From: QQUK01 sp913009765
GTDB taxonomy: Bacteria > Zixibacteria > MSB-5A5 > GN15 > FEB-12
Assembly: GCA_937900185.1 (NCBI GenBank)
Contig: CALCCW010000113.1
Span: forward strand, 1 to 9,291
Direction: 5' to 3'
DNA length: 9,291 nucleotides
This document shows, one piece after another, positions 1 to 5,348 of this stretch. Both the position numbers and the translations under genes were made by a program. The notes under the pieces were generated by a model that was not told where the DNA came from, did no database searches, and saw only the letters and a program-made list of their open reading frames with translations. The first letter of the stretch is position 1; every line of letters starts with the position of its first letter.

Positions 1-68
1 TTTTTTTTTTAATGATACGGCGACCACCGAGATCTACACTCTTTCCCTACACGACGCTCTTCCGATCT
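1..68 (+). other. Illumina P5/universal adapter contamination
   Basis: Positions 1-10 are T residues. Positions 11-68 match the 58-base TruSeq universal (P5) adapter as I know it, beginning AATGATACGGCGACCACCGA and ending in GCTCTTCCGATCT. This is library-construction sequence left at a contig end, not genomic DNA. Genomic sequence begins at 69, directly inside the coding region of an acyl-CoA dehydrogenase gene, so that gene is interrupted by the assembly and not by a biological event. Confidence 0.98.
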
Positions 69-156
69 CTTCAGCATTTGGGTAGAGTCTTTTTTCGGCA
101 AACTCACGTGCCATTTCTTTGAATTCGAGATCATCTTCAGTTAATTTGAAATCCAT
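69..156 (-). CDS. Acyl-CoA dehydrogenase, N-terminal fragment cut by contig end
   Basis: The minus strand from the ATG at 156 reads 29 codons, beginning MDFKLTEDDLEFKEMAREFA and continuing EKRLYPNAE, before the adapter starts. This is the typical first helix of butyryl/short-chain acyl-CoA dehydrogenases (compare the family pattern MDF-L-T-E-xx-xxx-xx-xREFAEKxxxP). These are FAD enzymes that oxidise acyl-CoA to 2-enoyl-CoA, passing electrons to ETF. A good Shine-Dalgarno sequence (AAGGAG, 165-170) lies 8 bases before the ATG and touches the stop codon of the preceding dehydrogenase gene, so translation is probably coupled. Third gene of the thiolase operon, where short-chain specificity would fit. 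Only the N-terminus is visible, so substrate cannot be judged. Confidence 0.85.
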
Positions 157-169
157 TTATAAAACTCCT

Positions 170-1033
170 TTAAGCATTATATTCGTAAAAACCTCGTCCT
201 GATTTCCGACCCAAATAGCCTGCCTGAACCATTTTCTTTAGAAGCGGACATGGACGATATTTAGGGTCGCCTAAACCGTCATGCATAACTTCTAAAATAG
301 CTAAGCAAACATCAAGACCGATAAAATCAGCCAATTGAAGTGGACCCATCGGATGCCCCATGCCGAGTTTCATTACATTGTCAATTGCATCGGCAGTACC
401 TACTCCTTCAAAAAGGGCAAAGACCGCTTCGTTTATCATCGGCAACAAAATTCGGTTGGCAATAAATCCGGGAAAATCGTTTACTTCAATTGGTGTCTTA
501 TTAAGCTTTTCGGACAATTCTTTGATTAACTTAAATGTATCATCAGATGTTGCCATTCCTCTGATTAGTTCAATAAGCTTCATCATCGGTACCGGGTTCA
601 TAAAATGCATGCCAATAAATTGTAACGGACGGTTTGTTGCCGATGCAAGTTGTGTTATCGGAAGTGATGATGTATTTGAGGCAAAAATTGTTTCTGCCGG
701 ACAGATTGTTTCAAGTTGTTCAAAGATTTTGAGTTTCGCTGCTAAATTTTCAGAAACAGCCTCAATAACCAGTTGAGAATCTTTGGCAGCATTTAAATCA
801 GTTGAAGTTGTGATATTTGCGAGAGTTGTATCTTTTTGTTCAGGTGTAATTTTTTCTTTTTTGACAAACCTGTCTAAAGATTTTGAAATTCCGCCAACTG
901 CCTTATCTAAGACCTCTTTATTTAAATCAATCAATGTAACTTTATAACCAAACGAAGCAAATACTTGAACAATACCGTTGCCCATTGTACCACCGCCAAT
1001 GACGGTTATGTTTTTAATTTCATTAATTTCCAT
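170..1033 (-). CDS. hbd: 3-hydroxybutyryl-CoA dehydrogenase
   Basis: 287 residues, the usual length for the single-function NAD(P)-dependent 3-hydroxyacyl-CoA dehydrogenase that interconverts 3-hydroxybutyryl-CoA and acetoacetyl-CoA in the cytoplasm. The N-terminal Rossmann domain carries GxGxxG (G13, G15, G18), with D36 at the end of the second strand, consistent with NAD preference. Catalytic positions known from clostridial Hbd are all present: S122 in SNTSSL, H143 in GMHFMNP, the partner E155, and N193 in PGFIANRI. The C-terminal dimerisation domain ends in GRKSGRGFYEY. It follows the thiolase gene by 18 bases with a weak AGGA about 7 bases before the ATG, and precedes the acyl-CoA dehydrogenase, so it is the middle gene of a three-gene unit. 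PaaH/FadB2-type names are equally possible; the sequence alone does not separate butyrate metabolism from beta-oxidation. Confidence 0.95.
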   Translation of the reverse strand: MEINEIKNITVIGGGTMGNGIVQVFASFGYKVTLIDLNKEVLDKAVGGISKSLDRFVKKEKITPEQKDTTLANITTSTDLNAAKDSQLVIEAVSENLAAKLKIFEQLETICPAETIFASNTSSLPITQLASATNRPLQFIGMHFMNPVPMMKLIELIRGMATSDDTFKLIKELSEKLNKTPIEVNDFPGFIANRILLPMINEAVFALFEGVGTADAIDNVMKLGMGHPMGPLQLADFIGLDVCLAILEVMHDGLGDPKYRPCPLLKKMVQAGYLGRKSGRGFYEYNA

Positions 1034-1051
1034 TTTTATATCCTAATCTTT

Positions 1052-2242
1052 CTAAGAAATTTCAATTGCCATTGCAACCGCATTTCCACCGCCAAGGCAG
1101 AGAGTTGCCATACCGGTTTTAAGTCCGCGATCTTTAAGAGCATAGATTAGTGTTGTCAGAATACGAGTACCTGAAGCACCGATAGGATGACCTAAAGCAA
1201 TAGCACCACCGTTGACATTTACTTTTTTATCATCCCATTTAAGCCCCTGACCATCTGCTATTGCCTGAGCGGCAAATGCTTCATTGGCTTCAATAAGATC
1301 CCAATGATTGATATCAACATTCATTTTTTTCATTAATTTTTCGACAGCAAAAATAGGAGCAAAAAAAACATCTTCAGGAGCTGTACCGGCGGTAGCATAG
1401 TCAATAATTTTGGCAAGAGGTTTGAGACCGTGTGCTTTCATATAATCACCGGAGACAACAACCGTTGCAGAACAACCGTCATTAAGCCCCGGAGCATTAC
1501 CGGCTGTGACAGTACCATCTTTTTCAAAAGCAGGTCTTAGTTTGGCAAGTTTTTCAGCTGAAATACCTGGACGGAATCCTTCGTCTTTGTTAAAAATAAT
1601 TGGGTCTTTTTTCCGTTGTGGAACTTCAATATCAAAAATCTCAGCATCAAATTTATTGGCAGCCCATGCTTCGGTAGCTTTACGATGTGAATTATAAGCG
1701 TACTCATCCTGCATTTCACGAGTGATATTATTTTTCTTACGTGTTAATTCGGCAGCCGAACCCATGTGAAAATTATTAAAAGAATCCCAGAGACCGTCGT
1801 GAACCATAATATCTATCATTTTTTGATGACCAAACTTAACACCTGTTTTGGCACCTTGAAGTATAAGCGGTGTATTTGACATAGATTCCATACCTCCCGC
1901 AATGATAACATCTTGGTCTTCGGCACGAATAGACTGTGCCGCAAGCATAACAGCTTTAAGCCCTGAACCACATACTTTGTTGATTGTCAATGCTCCAACT
2001 GAAGCCGGTACTCCACCATGAATGGCAGCCTGACGGGCAGGTGCCTGACCGCATCCGCCTTGCACAACATGTCCCATTATTACTTCATCAATATCAGCAG
2101 TATTTATATTTGACCGCTTGATTGCTTCTTTAATTGCCAATGCACCTAATTGAGGTGCGGTAAATTTGCCTAACCCACTGTGTAAAACACCAATCGCCGA
2201 GCGACAAGCTGAGACGATATATGCTTCTTTTCTTTCAGACAT
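1052..2242 (-). CDS. Acetyl-CoA C-acetyltransferase (thiolase)
   Basis: 396 residues, full length for a biosynthetic/degradative thiolase II that condenses two acetyl-CoA to acetoacetyl-CoA or runs the reverse. The nucleophile is C91 in NKVCGSGLKAV. The NEAFA loop is at 320-324, the catalytic histidine H352 in GHPIGASGTR, and the second cysteine C382 in LCLGGGNAVA, so the active site is complete. The CoA-contacting loop reads GNAPGLNDG (248-256) with proline where Zoogloea PhaA-type enzymes have serine; I recall that variant as common in other bacterial phyla. The Shine-Dalgarno AGAGGA (2252-2257) sits about 9 bases before the ATG. It is first in the operon with hbd and the truncated acyl-CoA dehydrogenase, and its promoter region holds a CRP/FNR-type palindrome. 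atoB, phaA or thlA would all be reasonable labels. Confidence 0.95.
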   Translation of the reverse strand: MSERKEAYIVSACRSAIGVLHSGLGKFTAPQLGALAIKEAIKRSNINTADIDEVIMGHVVQGGCGQAPARQAAIHGGVPASVGALTINKVCGSGLKAVMLAAQSIRAEDQDVIIAGGMESMSNTPLILQGAKTGVKFGHQKMIDIMVHDGLWDSFNNFHMGSAAELTRKKNNITREMQDEYAYNSHRKATEAWAANKFDAEIFDIEVPQRKKDPIIFNKDEGFRPGISAEKLAKLRPAFEKDGTVTAGNAPGLNDGCSATVVVSGDYMKAHGLKPLAKIIDYATAGTAPEDVFFAPIFAVEKLMKKMNVDINHWDLIEANEAFAAQAIADGQGLKWDDKKVNVNGGAIALGHPIGASGTRILTTLIYALKDRGLKTGMATLCLGGGNAVAMAIEIS

Positions 2243-2288
2243 AATATGTAATCCTCTATTTTGTTAGAATATTAATCACTCATTAAAC

Positions 2289-2319
2289 AGTATATATACA
2301 ATATATCGCTGTAAATCAA
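2289..2319 (-). promoter_or_regulatory. Candidate promoter of the thiolase operon
   Basis: On the minus strand, TTGATT (2314-2319) is followed after 17 bases by TATATA (2291-2296), or after 19 bases by TATACT (2289-2294). Either pair is a fair sigma-70-type match. The predicted start near 2283 leaves a leader of about 40 bases ending in the AGAGGA ribosome site. AT-rich DNA gives chance matches, so this rests on position and spacing only. Confidence 0.4.
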
Positions 2320-2334
2320 GTGAATTTGTTCACA
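2319..2334. promoter_or_regulatory. CRP/FNR-type palindrome in divergent promoter region
   Basis: The core GTGA-N6-TCAC is exact (2320-2333, GTGAATTTGTTCAC), and the flanks read A...A against the TGTGA-N6-TCACA consensus of CRP-family sites. Its centre (2326.5) is about 42-44 bases upstream of the predicted thiolase transcription start, which is the class II activator position. It is about 75 bases upstream of the start predicted for the divergent beta-barrel gene. The half-site and position are seen; binding by a CRP/FNR-family regulator is inferred. Confidence 0.4.
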
Positions 2335-2366
2335 AATGATAGTAAACACTCACTTTTTTTGATTGA

Positions 2367-2395
2367 TTGACTTTTAATTATATGGATAGTATCTT
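2367..2395 (+). promoter_or_regulatory. Candidate promoter of first beta-barrel gene
   Basis: TTGACT (2367-2372, five of six to the -35 consensus) is followed by exactly 17 bases and then TATCTT (2390-2395, four of six to the -10 consensus). The predicted start near 2402 gives a leader of about 26 bases that contains the AAGGAG ribosome site at 2415-2420. This is a better match than the divergent thiolase promoter. Confidence 0.5.
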
Positions 2396-2427
2396 TTTTA
2401 TTCAATTGATACATAAGGAGAGGTTCA

Positions 2428-2970
2428 ATGAAACAATGTATTATAAATTTGTTCATAATACTACTCATAATAAGCAATTCTGTAATCGCTGCCGAACATG
2501 AGCTGGATAAAGGTTCTATCGGTGCCGGTGGAAGCATTTACTATTTTAATCAATTTGGGGATGCTATAATTGATAGGCAGTTATTTATCGCTGATGTTAC
2601 TGTAGATTATGCTGTTAAACCGGGATTGTTTATCGGAGGAGATTTTTATTCTCATGTTAATAATAGAGATAATGATAGTTGGTGGGTAGGACCAATTATC
2701 ACTTATTATTTTAACGCTGATAAGAGAGAGAACCAATCTAATCAATTATTTCCCTTTATTGACACTTACTATGTATATGGAAATGAATCAAACTTAAAGA
2801 AAAGTATGCTTGGTATACAAACCGGTCTGCTTATATTTGTTTCTGACAGGATAGGTATTGATTTCTTAGTAAGTTTTGAAAAAGTTTACTACCATTATGG
2901 TAGTGAATATGAAACAGGTACCGGTTATCAAATATTCTCTGGATTCGGACTCTCTACATTTATTTTTTAA
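2428..2970 (+). CDS. Small outer-membrane beta-barrel-like protein
   Basis: 180 residues; no specific family recognised. Residues 1-21 form a signal peptide: K3, a hydrophobic run from about 5 to 18, then V19-I20-A21 as a plausible signal peptidase I site. The mature part alternates polar and hydrophobic residues in short stretches rich in Gly, Tyr, Phe and Trp (for example 30-40, 64-74, 84-95, 142-152). The last strand ends in Phe (STFIF), as expected for BAM-dependent insertion in the outer membrane. About eight strands are possible, but I did not count them reliably. Shine-Dalgarno AAGGAG lies 7 bases before the ATG. A recognisable terminator follows, so this is probably a single-gene transcript, divergent from the thiolase operon. 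The function is unknown. Confidence 0.8.
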   Translation: MKQCIINLFIILLIISNSVIAAEHELDKGSIGAGGSIYYFNQFGDAIIDRQLFIADVTVDYAVKPGLFIGGDFYSHVNNRDNDSWWVGPIITYYFNADKRENQSNQLFPFIDTYYVYGNESNLKKSMLGIQTGLLIFVSDRIGIDFLVSFEKVYYHYGSEYETGTGYQIFSGFGLSTFIF

Positions 2971-2993
2971 TATATTAAGTAATAATTTTCATA

Positions 2994-3023
2994 AAAAAAC
3001 TCGTCTATTTGGCGGGGTTTTTT
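2994..3023 (+). terminator. Intrinsic terminator after first beta-barrel gene
   Basis: A run of A, then CTCGTC, loop TATTT, GGCGGGG, then TTTTTT. The stem pairs ACTC with GGGT, then GTC with GGC around one bulged G, and is extended by A-T pairs. It is followed by the T tract. The matching A run on the other side could make it work in both directions. It lies 23 bases past the stop codon. Confidence 0.8.
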
Positions 3024-3112
3024 ATATTGTTTTCGCAATTTATTCTCATATATAGATATTAAGATGCCGATATATAAAAAAAGGAATTTTTATAATCGTA
3101 AAGGAAATAACT

Positions 3113-3757
3113 ATGAAAAAATTATCTCTGATTCTGATTGTACTGCTGTTTGGAATAGTAGCAGCAACTTCAGCACAAGTACCAGGTGTACCATCAAAAC
3201 CATTCAGTGTCTATCTTGATGCCGGTTTAAATGCAACATCATCTCCTACATGGTTCAAAGATTACCATAAACTTGGTTATCATGCCGAAGCAGGAATTGG
3301 TTTTAAAGCTTTCCCGTTTATAGAAATCGTAGGTAAAGCCGGAATTCAGGTAATGGCAAAAGACTGGTCTTTAATCCCAAACAGTCCGTTAGATGGTGGC
3401 AATGTAAAAATATTGACTTTTGGACTTGATGCCAGAGCATCTGTCGGAGCTCCTTTGGCACCGATTAAACCTTTTGTACTTGCGGGAATTGGTCTTGCAA
3501 AAATTTCTGAGGATGATATTACTTCTAGTGATATTCTATATAGTGAGATTCCATCTATATATAACAATCAACTGGCTGACAAAACAAAATTATATTACAA
3601 CATTGGCGGGGGTATTGAATTTGGCGGCGGACCTATTAAGTTTTTCATTCAGGCACGATACATGGGTTTCAAAGTTGAAAGAATAAATACTTCCAACGCA
3701 GGCGAAGAAGATAATAATATTAAATATATCCCGATTTCATTCGGAATTAAATTTTAA
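3113..3757 (+). CDS. Outer-membrane beta-barrel protein (OmpA/OMP_b-brl-like)
   Basis: 214 residues. A clear signal peptide occupies 1-21: KK at 2-3, hydrophobic LSLILIVLLFGIVAA, cleavage after T19-S20-A21. The mature protein has the glycine-rich amphipathic strands of the eight-stranded barrel families: VYLDAGLN (33-40), YHAEAGIGFKAF (56-67), KPFVLAGIGLAKI (119-131), LYYNIGGGIEFGGGPIKFFIQARYMGF (160-186). A final strand, YIPISFGIKF, ends in Phe. The GGGIEF...FFIQARY block is typical of the OMP_b-brl class. There is no visible OmpA peptidoglycan-binding domain, and the length leaves no room for one. The ribosome site AAGGAA is 6 bases before the ATG. The protein differs clearly in sequence from the preceding barrel and has its own leader after a terminator. 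Specific cargo or role is unknown. Confidence 0.85.
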   Translation: MKKLSLILIVLLFGIVAATSAQVPGVPSKPFSVYLDAGLNATSSPTWFKDYHKLGYHAEAGIGFKAFPFIEIVGKAGIQVMAKDWSLIPNSPLDGGNVKILTFGLDARASVGAPLAPIKPFVLAGIGLAKISEDDITSSDILYSEIPSIYNNQLADKTKLYYNIGGGIEFGGGPIKFFIQARYMGFKVERINTSNAGEEDNNIKYIPISFGIKF

Positions 3758-3788
3758 GATATTATCTAAAATAAAATATATTCTAAAA

Positions 3789-3815
3789 GGGCAGACAAGA
3801 ATGTTTGTCCTACCG
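3789..3815 (-). repeat. Hairpin repeat, family A, copy 1
   Basis: GGGCAGACA (3789-3797), loop AGAA, TGTTTGTCC (3802-3810): all nine positions pair if G-T wobbles are allowed. Read on the minus strand, the hairpin is preceded by GTAG, the layout of REP-type elements. GACAAGAATGT-N4-CCTACCG (3794-3815) recurs at 4697-4718 in the same orientation. It follows the second beta-barrel gene by about 30 bases but has no T tract, so it is not a convincing terminator. Confidence 0.7.
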
Positions 3816-3844
3816 ATATAATTTTATCTGTATTTACATATATC

Positions 3845-3885
3845 CACCACTCCTCTCCGTGCTTGCCACGGAGTCCAGAACAGTA
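3845..3885 (+). repeat. Hairpin repeat, family B, copy 1
   Basis: A lead sequence CCACCACTCCT is followed by the perfect hairpin CTCCGTG (3855-3861), loop CTTGC, CACGGAG (3867-3873), and a trailer TCCAGAACAG. A related unit lies in reverse orientation at about 3957-3995. The two copies share lead, stem and trailer, and their stem differences compensate one another. Confidence 0.7.
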
Positions 3886-3956
3886 ACAATAACAGCAGTT
3901 GATAAAAGAATGAATGATAGTTTTTAGATGTATAGATTTATTTGCTCTAACCGTTT

Positions 3957-3995
3957 CTGCACTGGTTTCCGTCTTCGACGGAAAGGAGTTGTGGA
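3957..3995 (-). repeat. Hairpin repeat, family B, copy 2 (inverted)
   Basis: On the minus strand, CCACAACTCCT leads into the hairpin TTTCCGTC (3977-3984), loop GAA, GACGGAAA (3966-3973), followed by CCAGTGCAG. The 18-base lead and left arm agree at 15 positions with copy 1 (3845-3862). The stem is perfect although its sequence differs from copy 1. Confidence 0.7.
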
Positions 3996-4041
3996 GATGC
4001 GTTTGATATATTGAACTATCAAAAGATAGAACTTAGCTAAT

Positions 4042-4680
4042 CTAAATTTCTTCGATTTTTTCTTTTACATCATCAATCAGTTCTTTAAGGTTTCCATAAT
4101 GAGATTTATGATAATAACCTCTTAAACTATTTGATTTGTAAATCTTGTCAATAATTGAGATTGTTGCTTTGAACAATGGTTTTAAATATTGAAGTTCAAT
4201 TGCCCAACTCATATTACGATAATGCTGAAAATTGTTTCTAAATGATTGGCGTAATTTTTTAGCTTGAAATACTTCATCAGAAGATAATATAACATCTTCA
4301 ACAAATGTCATGTGAGGCAAATACTTTCTCTGTTGAATTCTATCAAGTGCTTCAGGAAAAGAGATTACTTTTCCTCTACCTGAGTTTATATACTTATCAA
4401 TCATTATATCAACTTTATCTATTTCTTCAGCAGTATAATTATCTGGTAATGATTTAGATATTTCTTTTTCCTTTTTATTCATTTTACTATAATCAATTAT
4501 TTTGCGATAATTTGAGTAACCCAAGGCACATAACATAAAATGATATAGAGCATCTGAAAGTGATAAGGTTACCCATTTTGCCCAATATATATCATCTTTA
4601 TTATCCAAAAATAATTTAGTTTTTTTTAGATAATCAAATGCGTTTGTGAATTCATCTAATTCTAAATATTCTCTACACAT
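4042..4680 (-). CDS. HEPN-motif protein, possible RNase, unassigned role
   Basis: 212 residues from the ATG at 4680, mostly helical. A conserved-looking early block YWAKWVTLSLSDALYHFMLCAL (residues 32-53) and a later RNNFQHYRNMSWAIELQYL contain R148-N-x3-H153, an R-x4-H motif with the polar residue after Arg that marks HEPN domains. The combination of KW-(ALHNAL-like)-FMxCAL and RN-x3-H-(x5)-W-x-IE resembles the HEPN proteins of the pEK499_p136 type, from memory and not from a search. HEPN proteins are often metal-independent RNases in toxin-antitoxin, Abi or CRISPR-related defence. No antitoxin-like (for example nucleotidyltransferase) gene is adjacent, so it would act alone or be an orphan. 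The start is ambiguous: AGGA sits 5 bases before this ATG, while a TTG at 4701 would add seven residues and lies inside a repeat hairpin. Lysine- and asparagine-rich composition and surrounding repeats differ from the flanking operons, which suggests acquisition. Confidence 0.55.
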   Translation of the reverse strand: MCREYLELDEFTNAFDYLKKTKLFLDNKDDIYWAKWVTLSLSDALYHFMLCALGYSNYRKIIDYSKMNKKEKEISKSLPDNYTAEEIDKVDIMIDKYINSGRGKVISFPEALDRIQQRKYLPHMTFVEDVILSSDEVFQAKKLRQSFRNNFQHYRNMSWAIELQYLKPLFKATISIIDKIYKSNSLRGYYHKSHYGNLKELIDDVKEKIEEI

Positions 4681-4695
4681 CCAATTCCTATAGTC

Positions 4696-4718
4696 GGACA
4701 AGAATGTCCAACCTACCG
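4696..4718 (-). repeat. Hairpin repeat, family A, copy 2
   Basis: GGACA (4696-4700), loop AGAA, TGTCC (4705-4709) forms a short perfect hairpin. The minus strand shows GTAGG just before the stem, as in copy 1. Eighteen of the 22 bases 4697-4718 equal 3794-3815: GACAAGAATGT, four variable bases, CCTACCG. It overlaps the 5' side of the HEPN gene, where an alternative TTG start lies in it. Confidence 0.7.
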
Positions 4719-4759
4719 TTAATAGAAAGTTTAGGTCTGTCTTTTTTGCTGTTCTTTGT

Positions 4760-4793
4760 CAGTTCACAATTCGCTAAAGCGAATCAGGAACTG
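4760..4793. repeat. Nested inverted repeat (hairpin element)
   Basis: Outer arms CAGTTC (4760-4765) and GAACTG (4788-4793) enclose a 3-by-3 internal loop and inner arms ATTCGCT (4769-4775) and AGCGAAT (4778-4784). All 13 paired positions are perfect. No T run follows on either strand, so it does not look like an intrinsic terminator. It lies between the end of the carboxylase operon and the HEPN gene, and may be another dispersed repeat or an mRNA 3'-end stabilising structure. Confidence 0.65.
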
Positions 4794-4847
4794 CCAAAAC
4801 AATTTATACCCAAATCCTCAACAATATATATTTATATTAAGAGATAA

Positions 4848-5348
4848 TCACTCTTCATCCAACTCAAGTTCTATAATCGGGTTTTCGGTATCAACTTGGT
4901 CACCCTCACCAAAATGAATCGCTTTGACTTTTCCATTTGCCAATGAATTCACCTGATTTTCCATTTTCATAGCCTCAACAATAACCATCGCCTGCTTTTC
5001 TTTGATTTCATCACCGACAGCAACCAACAGCTTTACTATTTTGCCCGGCATTGGAGCAAAGATTTTATCTTTTTCGCCGGTCTGTCCCCCAGATCCACCG
5101 ACAACAGCATCAGCTTGCGGATCAGAAAGTTCAAAAAGCATTGAATCTATATCTATAAAATATTTGCCTTTATGAGAGACAACAGCAGCAAGATATTTTG
5201 TACCGTTCACATTTACATAATATTGATTCTCACCGTTTGGTTCAAAAACAAATTCTTTCTCTCCACTTTTGACTCTGAATGCGGTTTGAGATTTCTCAAC
5301 TTCTGCTGAAACAGATTCCCCCTTAAAATCGAATTCAAGATTATGCAT
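4848..5348 (-). CDS. Biotin carboxyl carrier subunit of methylcrotonyl-CoA carboxylase
   Basis: 166 residues. Residues 94-164 are a complete biotinyl domain with KIFAPMPGKI (95-104) and the biotinylation motif EAMKMEN (125-131), K128 being the biotin acceptor. Residues 1-76 are an all-beta segment (LEFDFKGESV, EFVFE, QYYVNVNGTKYLAAV, KYFIDI) resembling the BT-domain barrel that lies between biotin carboxylase and carrier in fused MCC/PCC alpha subunits. A Gly/Gln linker (84-91) joins the two. In the holoenzyme this subunit carries carboxybiotin between the biotin carboxylase and the beta subunit. The gene begins inside the 3' end of the biotin carboxylase gene (ATGCATAA overlap), with its own AGGAG 9 bases before the ATG. 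It is the last gene of the leucine operon. It is too long, and the context is wrong, for AccB of fatty-acid synthesis. Confidence 0.92.
   Translation of the reverse strand: MHNLEFDFKGESVSAEVEKSQTAFRVKSGEKEFVFEPNGENQYYVNVNGTKYLAAVVSHKGKYFIDIDSMLFELSDPQADAVVGGSGGQTGEKDKIFAPMPGKIVKLLVAVGDEIKEKQAMVIVEAMKMENQVNSLANGKVKAIHFGEGDQVDTENPIIELELDEE

Noticed and set aside
1..10. Poly-T run as a terminator tail
   Set aside because: It directly precedes sequencing adapter and has no hairpin, so it is part of the artefact.
360..776. 138-codon plus-strand open frame inside the 3-hydroxybutyryl-CoA dehydrogenase gene
   Set aside because: Lies wholly opposite a gene with an intact catalytic set. The protein has no domain pattern and no convincing ribosome site.
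3091..3096. Perfect TATAAT before the second beta-barrel gene
   Set aside because: No -35-like hexamer at 16-18 bases, and a start about 7 bases downstream would fall in the ribosome site, so it is probably chance in AT-rich DNA.
4002..4023. Hairpin TTTGATA...TATCAAA as terminator of the HEPN gene
   Set aside because: Weak AT-only stem with an 8-base loop and no T tract on the minus strand.
3758..4041. CRISPR array or tRNA in the repeat-rich gap
   Set aside because: Repeats are two unrelated hairpin types, inverted or far apart, with no regular spacing. No cloverleaf or TTC-loop pattern was seen.
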